Positions 55,291 through 64,000 of a stretch of 64,000 nt of DNA are shown in pieces (the first letter of the stretch is position 1; every line of letters starts with the position of its first letter). Origin of the DNA: Triatoma infestans (lineage: Eukaryota; Arthropoda; Insecta; Hemiptera; Reduviidae). The stretch is from NCBI GenBank assembly GCA_011037195.1, contig JAAEAF010001565.1, positions 124,001 through 188,000 of the forward strand, given 5' to 3'. The notes beneath the pieces were generated by a model. That model was not told where the DNA came from and did no database searches. It saw nothing but the letters and a program-made list of their open reading frames with translations. Position numbers and translations under genes: made by a program.

Positions 55291-56410
55291 ATTTAAGAGG
55301 TAGTATTGCGATCATGTCAAATTTTCTAAACTTCCCATTGATACATGAAAAGCATAAATAGGAATCAAAATTTGATGAAAATCGGCTAACCGGAAGTGAG
55401 ACTTTAAGTTTTTGGAATTTTCTCGAAAACAGCTACAACGATTTTCTTCAAAATTTGAATGCTTACGGCACAGACAAAAACGTATCCTTTTATTTGAAAT
55501 CTTTTTTCGAAAATATTTTTTTAGGGTTTTTAGTGATTTCTCAGTTAAGGTTACATTTAAATTGCTCAAGCTTTGTTGGCTTTGACCTAGAGTGCTCCAC
55601 ATAAGTCCGGTCAAGTTACAGGTATAAATGCCCCCTATCACCTTTTTTTATGGCTAGCGCAATAAAACATTGTAAACGTCGCCATTTTTATTTCAACACT
55701 TTCTCTCTGGGAAGGATTCTTTAGTTTGTTGAATAGTCGGAGATGCTGCAGCGTTAAATTTCCCTCTGCATCATTTCAGTATAATATACGGTTCTACCGA
55801 CTTAATAAAAAGGTTTAATAAAGTCACTGCTAAAAATTTTGAGGTTTGTGAGTTTTCCACTTTACGGTCTAGGTTTCTGAGTATTTTTATTTTATATTTT
55901 TAGAATAAAAATTTTTTTTTGCGGGTCTCCAGGGTATCGATACAATTATTTTTACTTCCCTCACCTGGCTGTGCGACTTTAATGAACGGTTTTTCCCCCA
56001 GTTTTTTTTTTAATGATTTTCTCGAAAAATGACTCGCACAATTTTCTTTAAACTTCATATAGTTTCTAAACGGATAAATTGAAACATTTTCCCGGGAAAA
56101 CTGCTTTTTGGGGGGGGCTGGGAGAACAGTAATGTAAAGTCTTAGTTTAAAGTACCACTTCAGTACAATGTATGGTTTACCGCCTACATAATAATAGTAT
56201 TGATTGGAAGCATTGGTGGAATTCCAAATTTGAAAAAGTTTTCCGGAATCAAAGTAGATTTTGTATGTTTCTGTAAAAATTGGTGACTTTAAATTTGGAA
56301 CTTTGAGTTGTTGGAAGAACTAGTTCAATGGAGGTGGCTTAAAAAAAAAAAATTGACAATTGTAATTGTATGAGAAAGTGGTGTGTACGTTTCACACTAC
56401 ACCTTTTATT
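55291..56410 (+). repeat. two Rep-A copies or one rearranged copy
   Basis: TAAGAGGTAGTATTGCGATC at 55293, header CTAACCGGAAGTGAGAC near 55387, then a further head-like part near 55980 and the 3' end GAGAAAGTGGTGTGTACGTTTCACAC near 56371-56396. Confidence 0.72.
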
Positions 56411-57300
56411 TTGTTTCTTTTCTAATCTAATTTATTGACACTGTTAACGATCAACGTGTTTTTGCAGTCGTATCTTGCAGTGCAATCTGTGTGCCAAACA
56501 AACAACTAGGCTAGAACTTTCTTTACCCTATTACAATACAGCTGATATGATTATTGTTTGTTTCTCAGCTCTGGTAATGATACGGTTTTTTTTTCTTCGG
56601 AATTTCAATGTTAACTACACACGTTTATTTATTATCAGGGAGGCCTTGGAATTGTTCATTTAATAAATGAGATATAATCAAACTGGCATTAGTAAAAGCC
56701 GTGGTTAGGGGCGGGGAAATAACAACAATCAAACAAACTCGAAATTTCACCTCGTATTGTTGTTTACTTGTTTTTATTTTTTGTTCTCTCTGTATTCATT
56801 AAATTAGAGATACTAGATACAAGCAGTGGCTGGCTGTGGAAGGTTAATCACGATCAAACAGGCACTGGTGTTTTTTATAGGTTAGATCTAAGAAACGGTA
56901 GCATTATTGTAACCTTCTCTTCAGTCATTTGGTACTTATTATTGTAGGTGTTTTTTAACCCGAATCATTGTAGCTATGCTGTATGTTGTAACTCGATTTT
57001 TGGACCGATTGGGGAGCTGATTATAGTATTTTGGTCGGATGCATCTTTAGAAATTAATTTATTTCAGCGGAAATTAAGGATGAAAAATCTGGTTTCAATC
57101 ACTCGTATGACTTTCACTTTGTGTGACAGATTTGCTTTAAACATGGAACTTTTACTCAACATTTAGTTCTCCGTAATATAAATACAGTGCTGGTGAGTGG
57201 GTACATGTTAGTACTCAATAGTATGTAACTCTTGAAAGAGATTACAATGTAGTCAAGAAGAACCCCCTGGATCAATCCCAATAACACATGGAATCTTACG
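56411..57300. other. mostly unique stretch, small Rep-A tail
   Basis: 57084-57160 is an inverted Rep-A 3' end (AAAAATCTGGTTTCAATCACTCG). A plus open frame at 56475-56660 has no support. No gene is called. Confidence 0.4.
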
Positions 57301-57383
57301 TCACAGATTTTCCAAAACTCTTGCCCCTCCTCTTTAAAATTAGTTTTTCCTGAAAAAATGATTCAAATCAAAGTTACAGGTTT

Positions 57384-57420
<37 letters not shown>

Positions 57421-57740
57421 TTTTTAAATTTAAAAAAAGTCGTTGGAAATCGTTTACGAGAAAATCGCGATAAACAATAATAATGGAGTGGGTACCTAAA
57501 GAGAAAATCAAATTTAGACGGAGAAATGGAGAGCAATGCATACTCCTTAAATAGCCCATTCACTAAAAACCGTTTCTTGTTAATCAATGACCTCAAAACA
57601 TGATTTCTAGTGACCTCTAATCAATTTCAAAAATCTCATAAGAATCCAGAATATCTAACAAAAAGTTGTAGGTCGAATGTTGAGAGAGAGCAACTTAAAA
57701 ACGAAAAATCGCGAAGAAACTTCCTAACTGTTCGTATTCA
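57301..57740 (-). repeat. Rep-A fragments with a TG run
   Basis: 57330-57650 mirrors Rep-A (TTTTTCCTGAAAAAATGATTC, ACATGATTTCTAGTGACCTC). A TG run lies at 57389-57416. 57690-57740 reads like a plus piece (AAAAACGAAAAATCGCGAAG). Confidence 0.6.
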
Positions 57741-58123
57741 TTTTTTCTCCCAAAAAACTGTTCACCGTGTATGAGTAAAACGGGGGAGAGGTTCTCCAAT
57801 TGTAACTCGGAGTGCCTCTGCTCTGCCCCATTTTCCACCACCGCAGTATTGGGAAAAGGGTAGAGCGTGGGAGTGAAAAGATTGGGCGAAGCGTCCGGAT
57901 CACAGCACGTGAAGTATTATTAGTCCGTTAGTCGTCTCTTTCGTCTTTCCTGGGCCACGTGTTCAGACCTGATCAGACATTCCAAGAGTTTGTAATTACT
58001 TCATTTTTCATTGTAATATTTCATACTGAATCACATCTACATCTGCACTTCAATATTCACTGTTGTATCCTAGAAATCTTTGAAAAAATTGATGACCTTA
58101 ATTTACTTCCTTTTCAATAACAG
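57741..58123 (+). promoter_or_regulatory. GC-richer patch with two E-box palindromes
   Basis: 57780-57970 is clearly GC-richer than its surroundings and holds CACGTG at 57906-57911 and again at 57956-57961, exactly 50 bases apart. It lies just before the exon-like stretches at 58124 and 58293. A regulatory role is inference only. Confidence 0.25.
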
Positions 58124-58222
58124 GAACAATTTAATGTAACTAAAGAAATAGGAGCAGCAGGGGCAGGCGTTCTGACATCTAGTAGTTGCTGGTGGGAAGA
58201 GGAAACTTATCAAGAAAAAATG
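58124..58222 (+). CDS. candidate internal coding exon, unknown protein
   Basis: An acceptor-like TTCCTTTTCAATAACAG ends at 58123 and GTAAAT follows at 58223. Between them 33 codons are open in one frame only (starts EQFNVTKEIGAAGAGVLTSS). The frame stays open past the donor for another 22 codons. The text is protein-like but no family is recognised. Confidence 0.3.
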
Positions 58223-58292
58223 GTAAATGTTGGAAGTAGTAGCAGCCGGAGAAACATTAACCTTGATTCCATATATTTTTTATTTCTTTAAG

Positions 58293-58453
58293 GGAGCGGA
58301 AGTTGGGAAAATATTGGCTCGTTATCTGAATGGAGTATTTCAGAGTGTGAGGAGGCCCAGACTGGCAGAGTTAGCCGAGATTCTGACTGCCCTCCGCCGG
58401 TTATCTTTCTTACCATCATTGCCGTCTGTATGGCACTTCTATGCTCTAAGTAG
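58293..58453 (+). CDS. candidate exon with a C-terminal membrane segment
   Basis: A pyrimidine-rich TATTTTTTATTTCTTTAAG ends at 58292. From the codon at 58295 there are 52 open codons to TAG at 58451-58453. The reading begins SGSWENIGSLSEWSISECEE and ends with a hydrophobic stretch PPPVIFLTIIAVCMALLC, which would suit a membrane anchor. Direct splicing from 58222 does not keep this frame; a weaker donor at 58236 would. Another frame is also open here, so the call is weak. Confidence 0.3.
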
Positions 58454-58764
58454 AAATCTCTCTCTCCCTCCCTCTCGCACACAGACGCACACACTGTCTC
58501 CCGGTGTGGATGTATCCTTCCGATGATAAAGAAGACTACCACACCAACCAAAGAATTATAAATCGATTGAGGTCGCCTTGATTTCCTCCTGTATCGCCGT
58601 ACTACAAGTATATATGTGCTATTAAGGGAAAAATCTTTTCTAGCATTGCTGTCACTTGGATCACACATACAAATAACCATATATATAGGAAACTGCAAAT
58701 AACTGAAAAATCCTCTCAGCAAGTCTATCACATGTTTTTTGAAAAATGTTAGTGCTAGAGTAGA
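58454..58764. other. unique stretch
   Basis: CT/CA-rich at 58458-58500, otherwise nothing recognised. Confidence 0.4.
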
Positions 58765-59016
58765 TTACGTTATAGTCCAGAATCTATCGCTAAAACCCGT
58801 ATAACATCGCTCCACATTAAGGGTGACAAGACCCCCCCGGCGGCAGCCGCGAGTAGTGCGGGAGATGATGGTCCGCGAGCCCACATATGTCTCTACCGTT
58901 CTTATGGACAGCATCTCCATCATCCACCTGGCCGCCGTGCTGTCCACTCCCCTTGTAATTAAGCCACTACCAACCGCCTCATGAGAGTGTTGTGAAACGC
59001 GCCTTCTATATCCAAA
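58765..59016 (-). mobile_element. reverse transcriptase fragment (palm), non-LTR element
   Basis: The minus strand reads [16 protein letters not shown] at 59015-58970, motif A with its catalytic Asp, and after a one-base shift GVDSTAARWMMEMLSIRTVE and SRTTRGCRRGG, the latter corresponding to motif B (RGCPQGGVLSP in related elements). This is the kind of palm that is missing from the element at 29.6-34 kb, though it need not be the same family. It is cut by a TA-rich array at 59017. Confidence 0.85.
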
Positions 59017-59163
59017 AATGTGCATATATATATATAATATATGCACATATATGTGGGCATATATATATATATATATATGGGCATATATGTGGGCATATAT
59101 ATATATATATATATATGGGCATATATGTGGGCATATATATATATATATATATATATTATATCT
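59017..59163. repeat. TA-rich tandem array with GTGGGC spacers
   Basis: Alternating (TA)n runs and ATATATGTGGGCATAT phrases, about four units of roughly 25-45 bases. Tyr/Ile/His-rich open frames on both strands are artefacts. Confidence 0.95.
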
Positions 59164-59543
59164 ACGCACATGAAACAATATCACAATATTGGGATGTACA
59201 ATAAGATATGAAAAAGTGGGATGGTAAAAAGAGAGAGAGAGCATGATGACTTCGCCGTCCAAGATTGGAAGGATTGATGAGGCTGTAGATTGAAGGCGAC
59301 ACGGGTTTAACGCTGCACACTACATTACTTGCTTTTTTTTTCTTTTTTTACCAACTATAACGAGGGAACAATAAGAATACGTCATGTGAAACAATCACAC
59401 GACCCTTCCTTACTGCATTTATACATTTCACAACAGTAAATTTTCTTCAAACTGGAAATTGTACTAACTTGCAGTTCGCATTACACAACTTGAATAAATA
59501 ATAGATGAAAATCAAAGTAAGAAATAACCAGTTTTGTCTGCAG
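59164..59543 (-). repeat. spacer with an inverted Rep-A 3' end
   Basis: 59371-59480: ACGTCATGTGAAACAATCACACGACC and GCATTTATACATTTCACAACAG. The rest is unrecognised. Confidence 0.55.
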
Positions 59544-59684
59544 AATCGTTGTTGTGTGAATGGAGGTGAAATGAACAAGCCCGTGGTGTACAATCAAGCG
59601 GACGTATTAAATATTCAACAAATCTATAGCCATCCACGTATAAGAAAAAGCCCGAGAAAAAATGGAACATATGAAACTGATTAA
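59544..59684 (+). CDS. candidate 3'-terminal coding exon, unknown protein
   Basis: A good acceptor, CCAGTTTTGTCTGCAG, ends at 59543. Phase 0 reading gives 46 codons (starts NRCCVNGGEMNKPVVYNQAD, ends SPRKNGTYETD) and TAA at 59682-59684. The text is polar and well mixed. It might form the cytoplasmic tail of a protein with the membrane segment at 58293-58453, but no compatible donor was found to prove that. No family is recognised. Confidence 0.33.
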   Translation, partial: NRCCVNGGEMNKPVVYNQADVLNIQQIYSHPRIRKSPRKNGTYETD

Positions 59685-59885
59685 ATATTTAAGTAATTTT
59701 TGCCAGCTCTCCATAATAGGAGACCTAAAAGGGCTGAAAAAGATGGAGCGTGGAGAAATGTGTAGCTGTATGCGACAGTTTCAGCGATACTGAAAATCTA
59801 CATTATATTTCTTTTTTGTTTAAATCATTTTTGAATTTAGGCTCTGCAGCTTTTTTTATAATATTATTTAAAAAATAATTTTTAT
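59685..59885. other. unique stretch
   Basis: A further acceptor-like TTTTTGCCAG at about 59706 is followed by 28 open codons; not called. Confidence 0.3.
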
Positions 59886-60035
59886 TTTCTTTTAAAGTAT
59901 TGCGATCTTGTCAACATTTGTAAAATACAGTTTTTCTCCGGAAATGCCATTTATTGATGAGATCTTCTGAAAAGGACACAAATATTTTTAGGTTAGTGTC
60001 TCTGTGAGAGTTATGCAAGTAGCTAGGTAAGCATA
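59886..60035 (+). repeat. Rep-A head (plus)
   Basis: AAAGTATTGCGATCTTGTC and TTCTCCGGAAATGCC. It is followed within 25 bases by an inverted copy. Confidence 0.75.
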
Positions 60036-60055
60036 TATGTGAATAAAAAAAAAGA

Positions 60056-60914
60056 AATAAAAATATTTGGTGTGAAGCATTCACAGGACTATCTCTTACT
60101 CCCAATAATAAAATTTAATTCACAAACATTTCTTTATAATTGCAGCGTAAAAAAAAGGTGGAATGAACCCTGGGGCCCTCTATCTCTAGGCCAAGTGGCG
60201 TCAGTTTAAATTTAAACGTAACTGAAACGTCCCCGAAAACCCCCAAAAATCAGTTTTTTTGTCAATCTGTTTATTTCTAATAAATTTTGTTTGAATGGTA
60301 AAATTGTATAATCAACTAAGATAACTCTTAAGAGGGACACATAATCCTACCCCTTCCCTAAAAATGCCCCTTAAATTACTTTACCCCTGTTTTGAAATGA
60401 TTCAAATTTTTGTCACTTTTTTTCGTAGCTCTGTATACGTGTAGTTCACTTACTTAGTTTGAAGAAAATAGTCGGAGCTGTTTTAGAGAAAATAGCAGAA
60501 AACTGAAAAATACTTTTCAGTAAACAAGCACTTCCGGTCATCCAATTTTCTTCAAACTAGGAATTTCAACAACACATATAATTCTAATTAATATTAATTA
60601 AACGATGGAATTGTTTAATAAACTGAAGTAGCACTTTAGACGAAAACCTAATCCCCGCACTCCTTCAAAAGTACCCTTTTACCGGAGAAATATTTCAATT
60701 AAACGTTGTATGTGTAGTTGATTACCAAGTTTACAGAAACTTGTTGAAGCATTTTCGAGAAAATCGCAAAAATTAAAAAAAAAATTCAGTAAAGTGTCCT
60801 TCCGTTTGAGAAATTTTGACTCTTAACTACTGACTGGTCCCATGGAGATACCTAAACGGAATATCAAGTTTGAACTTTCTACGAATTTTCGCTTTTGAGC
60901 TATGCTGTTCATAT

Positions 60915-60953
<39 letters not shown>

Positions 60954-61080
60954 CCATTTTCTAAAAACCAGTAAACCACTTTTTTGGGCTCAGGAGATCT
61001 CAAACGTGTATTTCCGGTGAAAACTCGATATCGAAAATTTGACACGATTACAATACTTCCTCCTACTGGAGTAAGAGAAA
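60056..61080 (-). repeat. Rep-A copy (minus), essentially complete
   Basis: Starts AATATTTGGTGTGAAGCATTCACAGG, has AGCACTTCCGGTCATCCAATTTTC near 60527 and TGTCCTTCCGTTTGAG near 60796, and ends CGAAAATTTGACACGATTACAATACTTCCTCC at 61033-61064. An AC run lies at 60918-60949. A good copy for a consensus. Confidence 0.88.
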
Positions 61081-61619
61081 GTAACTAAAACGAAAAATCT
61101 CAAGGACCTCTAGACTATCAGTTCAACAGTTCTGTTTAGTAATCACTACTGGATCTGACTCGAATTTTTCTGTCAAAAGAACCCAGTCACTTGTGTAAAT
61201 TTGAAAACATTAGAAAATAAAAATCTGTTAATACTGTGCTATATATAGCCGGTTTTGTTGGTAGGAAATAGTGCGGCTAAAGGCAAGAGAAGATTTACAA
61301 AAATAAAGATATGGTCACAGTTGGTTGGTAACTGGCCAAAATTAATATTATCTATCTGTTTGGGGTCATCTTAAATAAAGAAATCAAAATGAAGCGTTTG
61401 CTAGAGTCTAGCTGCAGGAAATATATGTTTTTAATAGCCAACATTGCTTCCACGAATTTGTCTATCTATTTTTAGTTTTAAAATTTTTTGAGCCATATGA
61501 TAAAATATTAGAGGAAGTACCAATCAAGTTACCAGTTTTTCTTATAAAGGCACTGACGGAACAATGTATATATGAGATTATACATATATAAATAATTTAT
61601 ATTACTGGCTCAGGTGAGG
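61081..61619. other. unique stretch with a Rep-A fragment at its start
   Basis: 61081-61175 retains plus Rep-A phrases (AACGAAAAATCTCAAGG). From there nothing is recognised. Confidence 0.4.
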
Positions 61620-62095
61620 CATGTTGGCGTGAAGGAAATGTGATGACCGCTCTGGCAAGTAAATCGCCGCATCTTTTTTTGTGTGGCCTGAATACTACTG
61701 TGGAATAGGTGACCATTTTCGGGAAGAACTTAGAAATGAGGAAAAAGTGAAGAGAGCACAGCTTTGGAAAATCTTTCAGAAGTGAAGCAGGGTTAGACCT
61801 GCCTGGGCGGTTATAACCAGAAAAAATTTGACATCAGTCTAAGTAAAAATAGGCTTCATATACTGACGGTTTTACTTGGCCTAGAATATGTGCAAATTCT
61901 GTGGGGATATGTGGGAGACTCCAACTCTCCTCTTGAACGTACTGTGATGCTATCATCCAGAGCAGATTCGGAAGCCCTGGGAACCAGGCGTTGGAGGAAG
62001 ATATACCCTCCCTAGAACCTTCCCAGATCCTGGGTGAGTAGTGGGCTCACTCCATCGGCATTTATCGGGTCGCAGCCTCCCCCCTCAAATTAAAA
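61620..62095 (+). mobile_element. non-LTR RNase H tail, same family as 8.5 and 26.2 kb
   Basis: The plus strand reads YYCGIGDHFREELRNEEKVK (61705-61765) and CKFCGDMWETPTLLLN (near 61885), then a GC-richer 3' region to an A-run at about 62093. Stops break it. Confidence 0.75.
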
Positions 62096-62439
62096 AAATA
62101 GATGCTCCAAATCATTCGCTTATCTAATAATCGTCCAAGATAGTTGAAAAGATTACACAGATGTTTGGGTCCTCAACTGCTGAACATTGTCTGAGGTTGT
62201 ATCAGCCACATCATAAGAATATCTCACATTAAAGTGATGAATTATACCCAGCATTAGTAGCATTAGTGCTTATCATGACTTCAATTCCCGCTTCTATGTT
62301 TCCCACTAAGCTAGCGGCACTTTTATCGTTCCATAAGAAATTGTGTGCATCGTATGAAGAACAATTTAAATGTAACAATGAATCAATGTGTACTATTATA
62401 TAGTGAGTATGATGATCTGTATCGAAAAAACCGTTTTTA
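62096..62439. other. unique stretch
   Basis: Nothing recognised. Confidence 0.4.
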
Positions 62440-62890
62440 CTTTCTCTAATTGCTCGCTGTAAGACGAAAATATTGCTATATCAAACTTTACTGTTGGAAT
62501 TAAATTTTTACCGAAGAAAGCATGAAGCGTGTGTGACCAAAATATAGTCGCTTCAATTTTCCGCGATTTTCTCGAATAAGGCTCCGGACGGTTTTGTTGA
62601 AACGTCTAATTCTAAATACACACATTAGGGCTTTTCACTTATTGAGACATTTACATCAGATTTTTTCTTTTGAAGGCTTTCGGGAGAGCTGCAACGTTAA
62701 CTTCTCCTTTAATGTGGCCTTCAGTACAGTATTGTGGCCTTCTATGTAGATAAAACTATTGCTATGTAGATAAAACTATGTAGAATTTCTAGTTCGAAGG
62801 AAACCGGAAGTGCGACTTTGTATAGAATAAGAAGTTTTTTAGAATTTGATCGAAAAGTCACCTCTGTCGAAATATAAATATGTATTTCTT
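62440..62890 (+). repeat. Rep-A copy, decayed
   Basis: Head GTAAGACGAAAATATTGCTATATC at 62458, then CGATTTTCTCGAATAAGGCTCC and ACCGGAAGTGCGACTTTG at 62802. TGTGGCCTTC and CTATGTAGATAAAACTA are each locally duplicated (62715-62780). Confidence 0.7.
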
Positions 62891-63689
62891 TAATTTCTAC
62901 TTAAATTAAAATATAGGTTCGCCAGACATAGGATACGGAATTCTTTTATGTCTGGCTCGAACGATGTCATCATCTATCCAAAATTATGCCAGAAGTGTGG
63001 TATGCTGTAAGGGGGACCTTTCCCATAAAAAAAAACCTCCACTTCATTGTTATATATGCGATAACCTTCCCAGTAGTATAGGTTATCAAAATAGTTACGT
63101 ATCCCTTTTTTTTTGTAAGGTTAGCTTAGGTATACCTGGTTTCTGTTTATAGTTATTAAATGCATGTTACTAAACGCCCATCTACTAATTTCCAAGATAT
63201 TTACCCTGCGTTAATAGCCGCTATTTTAATTCCAATTATACCCGTTCTTATCGGTTTTTTCCCCTTTTCCTTAGAGAGAAAGGTTTATCATTAAAGACAG
63301 ATCTTAAACGATACCATTTCTTTCTTTTTTCTCTCACCCTCTCTCGCTCTGTAAGATTGATAACAAGGGTAGAGGTCATAAGAAGGGCAAGTCTACACCA
63401 AAGTGTCTATTGCCTGTTGAGTAATTAATTTTAATTTGAGTTACACGTAGTATTGAACGTAAATAATACGGATCAATGATCAACTGTTGATATAGAACAC
63501 TTGGATCTTGTTAATTGGTTTTTAATATTCAACTTTTCTCTCTTTTGACAAAAAAGGAAAAAATCGATTACAATGATAATACATCAATTATTCCAGTAAG
63601 AACACTTCTCTTTGCGGAAGTGAGAAGTTACATTCTCTCAACAGAGCGAAGTAATTACAAGTAATGATCAGAAATAATAAACAAAGATA
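62891..63689. other. unique stretch
   Basis: A plus open frame at 62964-63149 has no recognised family. Nothing else was seen. Confidence 0.4.
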
Positions 63690-63815
63690 TATTCTGTATG
63701 TGTGTCGGCAGTGTACAGTGATCGGCATGTATGTGTGTCGGTAGGGTACAGTGATCGGTATGTAGTGTGTCGGCAGTGTACAGTGATTGGTATGTATGTG
63801 TGTCGGTAGTGTGCG
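63690..63815 (+). repeat. 33-bp tandem array, about 3.5 units
   Basis: Unit GTGTGTCGGCAGTGTACAGTGATCGGCATGTAT with small variations, at the start of the next Rep-A copy. Confidence 0.9.
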
Positions 63816-64000
63816 AAGTATAAAGAGAATCGTGGAGCTATTTTCTAGAAAATCGCGAAAAACGGAAAATAAATCAGTTAGCGAAGTTCTAGTTTTGGTT
63901 TGTGGGTTTTGCCTGAACCTTTCGTCTCTGACGCGGTGGTAGACTATTAAACGGAATACCACGTTTGAGCGTCGTGCGATTTTTATTTTTTGTGATACTT
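63816..64000 (-). repeat. Rep-A copy (minus), cut by the window end
   Basis: CGTGGAGCTATTTTCTAGAAAATCGCG near 63830 and GGAATACCACGTTTGAGCGTCG near 63952 mirror Rep-A. Confidence 0.75.

Noticed and set aside
56475..56663. CNLCAKQTTRLE reading that faintly recalls the netrin LE2 start CNLHARRC
   Set aside because: The following Cys pattern of an LE repeat is absent, and the text becomes Phe/Ile-rich.
58959..59262. Tyr/Ile/His-rich open frames resembling a membrane protein
   Set aside because: Translation of a TA-rich array; only the part at 58765-59016 matches a real protein family (reverse transcriptase).

Overview
The window is AT-rich, intron-bearing animal DNA. A secreted netrin with a split gene structure, mariner, non-LTR retrotransposons with an RNase H domain, and Tc/mariner-superfamily transposase debris all point to an arthropod, most likely an insect. 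The repeat content would fit a large, repeat-laden genome such as a hemipteran, but that is a guess. No bacterial genes, operons, CRISPR arrays, rRNA or tRNA genes were seen.

The one secure host gene is the first coding exon of a netrin on the + strand (10326-11589). It encodes the signal peptide, the laminin N-terminal domain with a long Ser/Ala-rich insertion, and the first laminin-type EGF repeat, and it ends at a clear GTAAGT donor. I could not find the next netrin exon in the remaining 52 kb, so that stretch is probably one very large intron. Weaker coding candidates are a minus-strand terminal exon at 3047-3220 and short plus-strand exon-like stretches at 58124-58222, 58293-58453 and 59544-59684.

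Most of the rest is repeats. One unclassified interspersed family, called Rep-A here, occurs in both orientations in more than fifty pieces and by eye occupies roughly 40 percent of the window. In its + orientation it begins near AAGAGGAAGTATTGCGATCG and ends with a small hairpin, GTGTGAGTGTTTCACACCAG, followed by a T-run. Its middle carries the header ACCGGAAGTGCGACTTTAC two or three times, the first two about 285 bases apart. No Rep-A copy shows a protein-coding frame. Many copies are broken by other elements or contain their own tandem expansions (15, 19, 25, 26-34, 27 and 66 bp units).

Region by region: 1-1.5 kb, Rep-A and a dead mariner; 2-9.8 kb, Rep-A copies, a 15-bp array, a large inverted repeat and a LINE tail; 9.8-11.6 kb, netrin promoter region and exon; 12-29.5 kb, Rep-A alternating with unique AT-rich DNA and five further LINE RNase H tails; 29.6-34 kb, an internally deleted I-clade-like non-LTR element inserted in a Rep-A copy; 34-57.7 kb, Rep-A, transposase debris and a hAT-like insertion; 57.7-59.7 kb, a GC-richer patch with exon-like sequence and a reverse transcriptase fragment; 59.9-64 kb, Rep-A, another LINE tail and unique DNA.

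All boundaries of repeats are by eye and should be read as plus or minus about 20 bases unless a motif position is stated.
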